This document shows positions 55,481-64,000 of a stretch of DNA of 64,000 nt, one piece after another. The notes beneath the pieces are model-generated. The model did no database searches. It was not told the DNA's origin and saw nothing but the letters and a program-made list of their open reading frames with translations. The position numbers and the translations under genes were made by a program. How positions within the stretch are numbered: position 1 is the stretch's first letter; each line of letters begins with the position of its first letter. This DNA comes from Psettodes erumei (Eukaryota > Chordata > Actinopteri > Pleuronectiformes > Psettodidae): assembly GCA_016785225.1 (NCBI GenBank), contig JAFBJZ010000831.1, forward strand, positions 4,102,001 to 4,166,000, written 5' to 3'.

Positions 55481-56168
55481 AATTTTGCTGCTAACTAACT
55501 TGTACCCTCAGCAGACAGTAGTGCAGCAAAGCCGCAAGCAAAACCTCAGTGCCCCCCGAACCCGTTCACTCGCTCCCCGGAGGCCTGACTCAGACCGTCC
55601 GTCTTTCTGTCCATCTGAGCTCTGAGAAGTCGGAAGTGCAGATTCAACCATCTCCAAAGTCTGAGGGGGGAGGTTTGTGTACCCACAAGGGCCTGCGCTG
55701 AATTCCCACAACCAGCAAAGAATTTAAAAATAACTCTGCTTTGCTGTTTCTCATGCAAAGACAGAGCGAGAGAGCCGGGACAGAAGATTGATCGGTGACA
55801 GGGGCTTTGCTTTCTTTCGGTCTTTCTTCTGTGCTGTGCGTTTTACATCATTTCCTTCTTTCAGCTTTTTCTTGCAGCGTACTGTAAAAAAAGAAATGTT
55901 TCTCTCTCACGTTTGCTCCTTACACTCATCCTCTGTCTCCTCCTTCTCCTCCTTTCCCCTCCTCCATCATCCTGTCTGTCTCACCATCTCATTTAAGTCA
56001 GTGACATTTGATGTGAAGTGGCGCGGGCCTGAGAGCTTACAGCCACTGACTCATAAAAACACACATGCGCACAGAGAACTTGATGTGGAGGGAAAGGTCA
56101 GGCCTACTCTCCCAGGGCCTAATCACCCACTCTCATTGAGTGGCTTGCTCGCTCAGTCACACTTGATT

Positions 56169-56170
<2 letters not shown>
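55481..56170. other. Non-coding stretch, no gene seen
   Basis: Contains an A7 run near 55887 and pyrimidine-rich CTCCTCCTTCTCCTCC at 55938-55955. A 141-codon frame (55788-56213) reads into the TG repeat and has no domain. Confidence 0.42.

Positions 56171-56201
<31 letters not shown>
56171..56201. repeat. (GT)15 microsatellite
   Basis: A 30-bp GT tract, followed by GAGAGATATG. Confidence 0.96.
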
Positions 56202-56203
<2 letters not shown>

Positions 56204-56364
56204 AGATATGTGACCAGGGGTGTGACTTGATTGGTGTATGTAGGCAAGAGAGGATACATTGTGCCTGGAGCGTGGTGATTGGTGTGTGAAAGTGTGTTTA
56301 TCAAAAAATGTGCATTCCTTACTTATGAACGTACAATTAGGAGATGACCGCTCTGGGTCAGGTG

Positions 56365-56430
56365 ACACACACACACACACACACACATACAAATGTGCGT
56401 GCAAACATACAGTACACACACACACACACA
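56365..56430. repeat. Two (CA)n tracts flanking unique sequence
   Basis: CA tracts at 56365-56387 and 56414-56430. They are of opposite strand sense to the GT tract at 56171, so a transcript across the region could fold into a GU/CA hairpin. Confidence 0.93.
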
Positions 56431-56649
56431 ATCCTCTTGGCCGAACATGTGGTGTAATCAGCAGGCTTGTCAGGGGAACTGTGTGGCTGTATCAGGCTCA
56501 TTAACTTTTCCCTGAGCCTTTTTTTAGAGAGGGAATTGGCCGCGACGAGTCGCCCAAACTTCTCTCTACCCCCCCATGCATATATTCTCGGCTTAATTTT
56601 TGTGATAAGTGATTGTGCCAATGTGTGCATGTATGCATGACGTTCCTCT
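56431..56649. other. Non-coding interval, no gene seen
   Basis: Unique sequence with a T6 run and CGCGACGAGTCGCCC near 56541; no motif cluster or frame of note. Confidence 0.4.
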
Positions 56650-56960
56650 CTTTGCCTCAGACATCCTCTCTCGTGTTTCTGTGCTTGTGCCTTTATTAGG
56701 GGACCTTCAGTGCCACCCGTCCTAGCTTGGTTTAGAGCAGGGCAGCGGGGATTAAGTATTAAAGAGCCTCAGCTGCTCTGGGGCTCCTGTAGCTCAGCTT
56801 TCGGCCACCGAGGCCTGATAATGGTGTTTGTTTAGCCATTAGTCAGGCCCTGCTTAGCAGCTCTCTCCCCTCCGGCTGCAGCAGCGCTGATAGATGATGG
56901 ATGAAGATTGTAAGGGTCGGCGGATGGAGGGATGAGTGTTGTGGAGTGGTTTCGATAGCA
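56650..56960. promoter_or_regulatory. Candidate non-coding regulatory element
   Basis: Unique block with GGGGATTAAGTATTAAAG, CCTGATAATGGTG and TTTAGCCATTAGTCAGG. No simple repeats. Shares the AGCCATTA word with the block at 56990-57420. Confidence 0.32.
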
Positions 56961-56989
56961 TCAAGAACATTTGGTGGGAGCGTGTGAGA

Positions 56990-57420
56990 CAGAGGATAAG
57001 CGGTGGAGGTAGTCAGGATAAATATGTTTTTTCATTAATATTTGGAGGGGAAGGAGGAAGTTAGAAGGTGGTCTCACACGTAAACACGTTTTTATCACAG
57101 TCTACCCTTCCTGTGATTAGTTCTCATTGTCAGACTAATTAAAAAGTAGCCCAGTCTATTTCCTTCTGCACGTCCAGCGGAAAGTACACCTTCTTGCAGA
57201 AGGCTATTTAATTTTATGAGGTATATTTTGCAGCTAATTTAGCCATTACCTTTTAAGCTCCAAACGTGACCTTTTCTCCAAATGCTGAAGAGAGCTGGCT
57301 AATCTTTGAGCCATTACCTGATAGCAGTTATTACCAAAAGATGGAATCTTCCTGGGCCTCAGCCGGTGCTTATATCCCAGCCATCACAACGCTCAGTCAC
57401 TCTACACTCTGACTCATCTT
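56990..57420. promoter_or_regulatory. Candidate enhancer with duplicated AGCCATTACCT
   Basis: AGCCATTACCT occurs perfectly at 57241-57251 and 57309-57319 (68-bp period), each flanked by CTAAT or TAATTT cores (GCAGCTAATTTAGCC; GGCTAATCTTTGAGCC). Additional homeodomain cores: GACTAATTAAAAAG and GGCTATTTAATTTTATG. Complex, non-repetitive DNA. Enhancer function is inferred. Confidence 0.36.
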
Positions 57421-58796
57421 GACAAGTGACAGACACCTGCCAGCTCCCACAAAGGAGCTATTGAGACTGCTATCCCTCTGTTTCTGTCTCTCGATCAGCT
57501 CTTATACCACACCCCCACACGCCTTCGTTCCTGAGTCTACTTTTCTAATTCAACACTCACAAGTCTGGACAGAACCAGGGAGATTTCATCTTTCACAACC
57601 TGGGCTCTATTAATACACCACTGTACCTGTGTTTGAAGGAAGATTGGTAATACTGATAGGCTGTTGACAGGCAAACAGCCGAGTGACTCGATGAAAGGAA
57701 AGATCATTACAGGTGGTGATTTTAAATTATTCCATCCACAGTCCAGCTTAAACTACTACAAAGCCTCCTCCAGACATCTAAATAAGTTGGTGTCTGCTGG
57801 TGACCCTTTGAGTCTTTGTTAACTTCAGACACATTTGTTCTGTCAGGAGAAGCGGTGCTCAGTCAGTCAGTCAGTCTGCCCTCGCTGCATTGCCTCTCTG
57901 CCCCATCATCTTTCACTACATGTAAAATTAGGCAAGAAATGCTTCTGGAATTTAATTTAGTTGGTTTTTTAAAGTTTTGATTCCAGTTATTCTTTTTCAT
58001 CGTCACAGTGAGTTTATCAGGTTTGTTGCCGTTCACAAAGTCCAAAACCTGAGCTCAACGAAGTATTTGGCAGCCCAGTTAAGGGTAAGTGAAGGGTAAA
58101 TGAATTGTAACCTGGATAAGAAAATTGTCTGTTTTTTATTAGTTTGTATACTGATTAAACAAATATGGTACAGTAGCATGTTAATTACTGAGCTTTGGAG
58201 GTGTTGGTAGCTGTATGGATTTTTTTTGTTTTTTTACCTTTTTCATCACACACACAGCTCCACAGCATTCTCCCGTTTCCAGGGTTTATGCCATGCAAGG
58301 TTAATTGTGTCCTGATTCCAGCTTGGTTTTCAAGCTCAGCCATGAGATTGGTATCGCTCTTCTCTACTCACTCTTGAAAAGAAAGCAGATACTTCCAAAA
58401 ATATTGACCTTGTTCTGTCAGCGCCAAAGCTACTTTAAACACACAGTGTTTTCATCTCCTTGTACACTGCTCATGTTAGGGCAGGCAAGCAATCAGTCAC
58501 CATAAGATCAGTATTCCCCTTGAAACCAAACTAAAGCTGGGCAGTGAGACTAAACCACATTACAAGATACCTTCATGGCTCATTGGCATTTATGCTGGTG
58601 AAGTGAAATCATTATAACCAATAAGGTGTGTAATGGATTCCTTCCTAGCAGTCAGTCAGCCTGCCTGACTTCTTAATTGTGGCTGCATGTGTGTTGGAAC
58701 GTGAGTGCATGCTTTATGTAAGTGGAAGCTGAGTGTGCGTTAGGAGCAAGGACTCACTTCAGGGTGGTGTGTGGATTAGAGAAACTGGGGGATTTA

Positions 58797-58800
<4 letters not shown>
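57421..58800. other. Non-coding stretch, no gene seen
   Basis: (CAGT)4 at 57860-57876. AAGGGTAAGTGAAGGGTAAA (58081-58100) holds a tandem pair and a donor-like GGTAAGT. Frames are no longer than 66 codons. Nothing else is supportable. Confidence 0.42.

Positions 58801-58833
<33 letters not shown>
58801..58833. repeat. (TG)16 microsatellite
   Basis: A 33-bp TG tract next to a teleost repeat fragment. Confidence 0.96.
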
Positions 58834-58835
<2 letters not shown>

Positions 58836-58850
58836 GTGAGCGAACATCCA

Positions 58851-58897
58851 GTATGCTGAAGTGCCCCTGAGCAAGATACTGAATCATTACCTGTTCT
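58851..58897 (+). mobile_element. Fragment of a common teleost interspersed repeat
   Basis: GAAGTGCCCCTGAGCAAGAT followed by ACTGAATC matches the TTGAGCAAGACACTGAA word block of a widespread fish SINE/MITE-like repeat. The usual downstream GCGCTTTGAGTGG block is missing, so only a short fragment remains. Confidence 0.5.
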
Positions 58898-59939
58898 TTA
58901 AAAAAGGAGCAGTTGAAAAAAGAAAGAAAGCCCCTGCAGCAATCAATTAATGTGTCATAAAGAAATGAGAGTCGTAGGTATAGCTGAAAGTTGATGGAGG
59001 GAAAACTTTATCAACATTCTTGATAATCAGTCAATAAGTTGTTTGAGTCATTCATCACCCTTATGTTCTAAACGGTCAATATATCAGCATCTCTAGTTGT
59101 GCGTGTTTTGCAATGCTGCATCTCAGATGCGTGATCCTTGTGTCAAGTTTGTTAGTGAGCTCGTGCTTGCATGCCTGCCCCTACAACTGTTTGTGTGTAC
59201 TAGCGACCGTCTGGATGCGGTGACGATGTCGGAGGAGCCTTTGGCTCCTGAAAGTAGCTCTTCTCCGCCAGGCCAGGCCGTTTAATCAGGTTTCCCACAT
59301 CCGCCAGCTGTGTCCACACAGCAAACAACCACTCTGTCCCGCTGGAGAGCGGCAACATCCAGCTGGGGGTGGGGGTGGGCGGGTGAGGGGGGATAGTTAG
59401 CGTTGGGAGATTAGCCCAAACTGCTGCTGCCCAGACAGACAGAGGTTGCATTTCTGTGTTTATTTGAGAGACAAACAGATTGAGAGATTACAAGGGACAG
59501 TGAGGTCGGCCACTGAGAAAGGCATGAGGCAGGGAAGTCTACAAGTGAGTGTGTCTGCATGTGTGTACCTCTGCACAAATATATAAATGTGTGCTCTGCT
59601 CAAGTAGTTTGTGTGCGTGCGCGCCTGTGGTTTTGCGCCCTTGCTGCTCAAGTGTCCAGCTGGAAGCGGGGAGATAGCAGGAGCCTTGAAAATGGTGACT
59701 GCGCGGTAAATGGGCACACAAACAGCCTATCAGTACTAATGAGGAAAAGTGCTGTGCCGAAAAGGATGGCGTGTGTGTGTGTGTGGGGAGGGGGTTGCGC
59801 TCACACATCCTGACGTGTGGTCATACATCACAACAGACAAACATACACAAGAGGCCGGACATGTAGACACACGGGCATGAGAACTGGGACACACACACAT
59901 GCACACAGTCTAATATGAGATTCACACTCTCTTTGGGTC
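58898..59939. other. Non-coding stretch, no gene seen
   Basis: Contains G-rich GGGGGTGGGGGTGGGCGGG near 59365, a (GT)7 at 59771-59785 and short CA tracts near 59890. Frames no longer than 89 codons lack domains. Confidence 0.42.
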
Positions 59940-60250
59940 ACGGGCCAACTTTAAAGGTGTTAGCATATTTAGGCCAGAGCAGCTGGATCCCACAGAAATG
60001 GACCAGGCCCATCAATCCCCAGCCTGTGCCTGGTGCCCTGAATACAATGGCCGGGCTGGCTGCTTTGGTGAGCGCGGTTCTCCCAGTCAGTCAAATTGAA
60101 ATAAATGAACTGCCAACCCTGACGGCAGGGTAATTGTTCATATGGAAATTGGATTGTCGTCGTCACACCAACCTCCCATTGCAACTCATGAAACAATTTC
60201 ACTGTAAGGATGGGATAAGAGCGTTTACGTGTCAAAAAAGAAAAGAAAAA
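59940..60250. promoter_or_regulatory. Candidate non-coding regulatory element
   Basis: Unique block with CCCATCAATCCCC, CAAATTGAAATAAATGAAC, GGGTAATTGTTCATATGG and GAAATTGGATTGTC. A 72-codon plus frame and a 108-codon minus frame lack domains. Followed by an AAAGAAAAGAAAAAG purine run. Confidence 0.32.
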
Positions 60251-60630
60251 GAAAAGCGAGATGGGAGACATGCAGAGAAAGAAAGAGTTCTCCACACTCT
60301 CCCACTTCGTGTTTCATCTTTTAACAATGCCGCTTGTTCTGCCTTTCCTCCCCTCAACAGCGGTGGGGGAAAATAAAGGACAGGGATCCGCCCCTCATTT
60401 CCAGCTCCTTGTATGGGCTCCTAACCCACGTTGTCATGTTGCCTTGTATACACTTTATCAGGCCTTTTCAGCGCCCTGCACGCTGTGAGAGACACGGGAA
60501 AATCAGCTTGAGAGCATTAACCCCTCACTCACCTCTCCCTTCCCACTCCCCGCCCAGCCCTGGCTGGTCTCTGGGGACATGCGAGTAATTTTTTAGCAGT
60601 TCACCGCTTCAGTGTGAAGACACCCCCCCC
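60251..60630. other. Non-coding interval, no gene seen
   Basis: Purine-rich then pyrimidine-rich sequence; frames of 75-84 codons without domains. Nothing else is supportable. Confidence 0.4.
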
Positions 60631-60651
60631 CACACACACACACACACACAA
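60631..60651. repeat. (CA)10 microsatellite after C8
   Basis: CCCCCCCC followed by a CA tract. Confidence 0.93.
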
Positions 60652-60659
60652 ACCAACTC

Positions 60660-60860
60660 AGTGTCAGACTTTGGCATCTGTCAAAGCCGGCGCTCTGATA
60701 AAAAAGAAAGTGCTGAATATGAATGATCACGGTATGGGGCGATATCCTATTATGTTTTCAGGGTAGGGTGTCTGTTTTTATTTTTTTATTTATTATATCA
60801 GTTTCCTTTCAGCATCTGTTTTAATGAGTGAGAGGAGCATTCATGCTGGCTCAGAACTAG
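60660..60860. promoter_or_regulatory. Candidate non-coding regulatory block
   Basis: Unique block with GCATCTGTCAAAGCC, GCTCTGATAAAAAAG, CTGAATATGAATGATCACGG and GTTTTAATGAGTGAG, interrupted by a T-rich run near 60776-60792. Function is inferred. Confidence 0.27.
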
Positions 60861-61343
60861 CGAGGTCAGCAGTTGTGTAGGTGTTTGTGTGATCGAATCA
60901 TTAGACACGCTTTCCACTCACCTATCATTTTCCTTTCTCTCTTCCCTGATCTCTCGCCCCCTTGCGCCGACTCGCTTGCACCTAGAAAAGAGGGTGGGGG
61001 GGGTGTTGTTTGGCAAGAGGATTGGTCTGAGAGGCGCGCGGACCGCCATGCTGGGTTTTAGTGCCCCCCGTGTCAAAGAAACACAGTTCCAGTGAGGAGA
61101 GTGTCTCTGTGTGGTCGGAGTGGGATTACCTTGTCAGCACTTCAAACTGCGCCGGTGCACGTGTATCTCTAAAGCCTATGAATCTGTGTGTGTCTGTGTT
61201 TGTGTGCACACCTGCCATTTTTCAATTATCTTTCATTTTCTTCTGCTGAGAGCTGCTTTTCCTGTCCAGTCGTGTCCTAACCTGTGCAGGGAGGGTGGAA
61301 GAGATGCAGCCACTGTAGTTGTCAACAAAGGGAGTGTGTGTAC
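60861..61343. other. Non-coding stretch, no gene seen
   Basis: Pyrimidine-rich region, a G8 run near 60994 and GAGGCGCGCGGACCGCC near 61030-61046. No exon is called. Confidence 0.42.
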
Positions 61344-61362
61344 GTGTGTGTGTGTGTGTGTG
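61344..61362. repeat. (GT)n microsatellite
   Basis: A short GT tract within a frame reading Val-Cys repeats, which is compositional only. Confidence 0.9.
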
Positions 61363-61499
61363 TTGACTTGCCAGCCAGCAAAGCGAGCACACCTTCACGT
61401 GCTGCTTTCAAGTCCGCGCATGTTAGTGCCGCAACAGTTTTTCTTTTCATGATGATTTTCCCTCCGAGCAAAGACAAAAAACAATTCAAGGTGGAAACT

Positions 61500-62160
61500 G
61501 CGAGTCAGTGAAGTATGTACTGAAAGCTAAATGCTCATATCATTATTGATAATGCCACACTGATTCTGCTGATTTCATTTTCACTTTCACGTTCTGGATT
61601 TCATATAGCATTTCAATTTTTGTATAAAAACATCAGGGTAGAGTGATGAGAATAGAACGATTAGAACAGAGAAACACAGGCCTGGACTTCTTTCCAATCA
61701 TTGCCCGTGGTGTGTTTACGTTCACAAACCTTTATGAAGACGGAGACAAGCACTCAGTTGGCCTTTACACGATTGCATTTTTGTTCTTTATTCTTCACCT
61801 CTCTTACTTTTTACATGAGGGTTGCTTGTGTTCCAGATTAGCCAAACTCTATAAACTGCACAGATTTGTCGTAAATGGCTCGTTTCATGCCGCTGAATGC
61901 CCACGGTTTGTGAGTAGGCGCGCTTGTCTGAGATTTGATAGGTGGCACGATCAGTCCCCCCGAGCTGCTACGCAGGGCGGCCTGTTCCGCTACGTTTGCG
62001 AAGCAGCTTTCATTCACAAAAATGTCCCCATAGCGTGTACTGAAGAAGCTGATGCTGTTGAGCCGTGCTCTCAGAACAATAGCAAACTAAAACATGACAT
62101 CGAGCAGCGTCAGCAGCGGTATGAGGAAAGCTATTAATAAACAGAAGGACCCTGAGCATT
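61500..62160. other. Unique block containing a 164-codon open frame
   Basis: An ORF of 164 codons (61643-62137) crosses unique sequence without simple repeats. The predicted chain has one hydrophobic stretch near residues 40-57 and a Gln/Glu/Arg-rich C-terminus. I recognise no family. The DNA also carries ATCATTATTGATAATGCC (61539-61556) and GCCAAACTCTATAAACTGC. It may be a non-coding element with a chance frame, and I favour that reading. Confidence 0.2.
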
Positions 62161-62559
62161 TTCCTAAATAATTAACTTTATTCAGGATGAACAAAATGCA
62201 TTGACATGCGAGAATAAACCAATATCAAAATACCAATATAAATTTTAAAAAATAAAATATTGAGCATCCTGATGAATTGGTGAGCCAGACAAGTGTTTTG
62301 TGCCTCTGGCAAAGGTTAACTATTTGTTTGTGGTTTGTATGACAGGCCTCGACACCTCTTACAATTTGTTCACACCTAAGAGAAAATTGTAAATGCACAT
62401 TTGTATGAGGCCAGTGCATTAAAGAATGAGAAAGCTGTGTCAAATGAACAAATAATTGGTAAAAATCTTGTTTTACCAGTTATCTTAGGTTAGTAGCTCA
62501 CTGATGGCACATTCTATATTCGAAACAGAGTTACAGCATTGTTATCATTTCTGTTGCTT
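62161..62559. other. AT-rich non-coding stretch with small hairpin
   Basis: TGGTAAAA (62457-62464) and TTTTACCA (62471-62478) form a perfect 8-bp inverted repeat with a 6-nt loop. The rest is AT-rich with AATAAA-like words and no gene. Confidence 0.4.
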
Positions 62560-63200
62560 TCGTGGTCTTTTAATTTTTTAACAAGGAAGTAACACACTGT
62601 TCGTCACGGCTGAGCTGACAACAGTGCTCGGATTCCCCTGTGAGAGCTCCACCGCTACCAGCGTACTGATTCAGTCAGTGACAATGATGCCTCGCATTAG
62701 TCAGTTCAGTTTGAAGATTCCATGTGAAATTACGTTCTTTTCTTTTTACTGTAACTATTAAGTTAAATTTGAGGGGACGAATTAGTAGAGATTTGTAATT
62801 TGAGGTCAGTTCAACCATGACAATCGAGCAGCTTCATCTCAACAATTATGTCTTTCACAGAATCACATTTTTCAGACCTGCCAGCTTCATTAGCACATGA
62901 TGTGTTTCATTATTATTTATCCCAGGCCATTGGAGGCTTCATTAGCTGCAGGCTGATGTAGTACGCAGCCTCTAAATTTAGCTGCTTTTTTATTTATTCA
63001 GAATAGCCACGTGTTGGATGGCATGCCCAGTTGCCATGCTCTCCCACATCAGCTTAGAGACATGTTGAGAAAGGAGAAGTGGGCTGGCCTGGGGGGACGG
63101 GCCTCTTTCCACCTGTGTCACCCCCACCAGACGTCTGCCTCCCTTCAGCTCTTTGAAGCCTCTTTAATTCCAGCGCACAGGATTAGACCCATGAAAAAAG
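62560..63200. promoter_or_regulatory. Candidate non-coding regulatory cluster
   Basis: 62570-62720 has CTGATTCAGTCAGTGACAAT and GCATTAGTCAG. 62860-63060 has CTTCATTAGCAC, CATTATTATTTATCCC, GGCTTCATTAGCTGC, a CACGTG E-box (63009-63014) and TTGCCATG. The word CTTCATTAGC occurs twice (62886-62895 and 62937-62946), 51 bp apart. Function is inferred. Confidence 0.33.
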
Positions 63201-64000
63201 GATGAAAAGTGATAGAGCGACGGACATCCTGGGAGAGATCAGGCTCCTTTGAAATATGTTAAGAGTTTCGTTTGCACTGACCCACAATGCAGCATCTGAG
63301 GGGAAATTTGCGTGATCCTTTTTTTCTGAACGGGGGCTGGCTATAGGATTTGAATGAATAGGGAAAGGACTCTTTGAAGTCATGGATGTAAGTGGAGTTT
63401 TGTGAAACCTAAATGAACGCCCCAAGACAATTGCCCTTGCATTGCAAATTAAAGTCTGAGAAAGTTGCTTTGTCACAGCATGTTTGATTTGGAGTTAAAG
63501 GAATCAAGTGATTTTCTGTCACAGAAACCACTCACATAATCCACCTTTTGTAAAGTCTCTCTGTGTGGTCTGAATCATGGCAGAGGGAATTGATAGAAAT
63601 ATGGATATTACCATTTTTTATGGGGCAGCACACAGCAGAAGTGCATTCAGAGAGGCAGTCATGCTTCAATTACTGTCCGTACTTAGAATCACAGTCAATA
63701 TTTAGACCCCGTCCTTGCATTAAGCAAAACAGCTCTTATTTAAAATCCAAGATTTTGTAGATGCAGAAACCTGAAGGAGAAGCTGCTGCTGAAGTTACAA
63801 AACAATGGATGTTCCCATCAAGTATTTCCAAAAAAATGGTCATGTGGCACGTCAAACTACCTGAACCTGTCTGGTCAAAGCAGTTTTAACATCGACAAAC
63901 AAAAAGTTTAGTGAGAGGCTGCTGAAGTATACTAAGATCAGCTGAAATATAATAAAAATGCCTGCAAGTTTAAATGTAATGATATCAAAATCTGCATTTG
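63201..64000. other. Non-coding stretch, no gene seen
   Basis: Unique sequence to the window end; a 97-codon minus frame (63183-63476) lacks a domain. Nothing else is supportable. Confidence 0.42.

Noticed and set aside
1..64000. tRNA, rRNA, microRNA and CRISPR features
   Set aside because: No B-box-like GGTTCGAATCC with acceptor stem, no mature sequences of the common vertebrate microRNAs, and no spaced direct-repeat array were seen on reading.

Overview
This window looks like vertebrate nuclear DNA from a ray-finned fish, most likely a percomorph teleost. The main evidence is four interspersed repeats that match repeat families I know from teleost genomes: hAT-type ends with a CAGTGGTGG terminus and ACTTAAGTAAAAGT-like blocks (52663-53350 and 42576-42683), the GGTCGGTTCACCCAAATT element (32299-32632), and TTTATTGATCCC / AATAAAG non-LTR retrotransposon tails (61-245 and 10029-10150). 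Supporting evidence is about twenty (CA)n/(TG)n microsatellites, general CpG depletion, and the lack of bacterial-style tight gene packing. The species and locus cannot be named from the sequence.

I find no protein-coding exon, tRNA, rRNA, CRISPR array or recognisable microRNA that I would defend in the 64 kb. The longest open frame (302 codons, 35604-36512) and others of 150-235 codons have no recognisable domain. They lack credible splice sites, and several run through microsatellites or homopolymers. The window is best read as a gene desert or a very long intron.

What it holds is a chain of complex, non-repetitive, homeodomain-, SOX-, POU-, TCF- and GATA-motif-bearing blocks of 150-600 bp, separated by pyrimidine-rich, low-complexity or microsatellite DNA. 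Such blocks resemble the conserved non-coding elements (candidate enhancers) around developmental transcription-factor or neural adhesion genes. Conservation was not measured; this is judged from texture and motifs only.

Layout. 0-10 kb: a retrotransposon tail, candidate elements near 3.8, 5.3 and 6.5-7.2 kb, a decayed Tc1-like remnant near 4.8 kb, and an 18-bp palindrome at 9.12 kb. 10-23 kb: candidate elements including 11.8-12.3 kb (MEF2-type site plus a 15-bp forkhead-like palindrome), a CpG-rich patch at 13.7-14.1 kb, a 9-bp-arm palindrome at 16.0 kb, and twin octamers at 21.1 kb. 23-35 kb: AT-rich unique DNA, candidate elements at 26.1, 28.2, 29.8 and 31.7-32.1 kb, and the GGTCGGTTCACCC repeat. 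35-52 kb: an isolated 113-bp CpG cluster, the 302-codon frame, a SOX-POU-SOX arrangement at 37.9-38.05 kb, and dense candidate elements at 40.3, 42.1, 43.4-44.0, 47.9 and 49.4-50.2 kb. 52-64 kb: a 688-bp hAT-like element, the longest microsatellite, a juxtaposed 3'/5' splice-site motif at 53832/53833 resembling a recursive splicing site, and further candidate elements.

If the window is intronic, the recursive splice-site-like motif is the most testable novel feature. If it is intergenic, the clustered palindromes and motif pairs are the best enhancer candidates.
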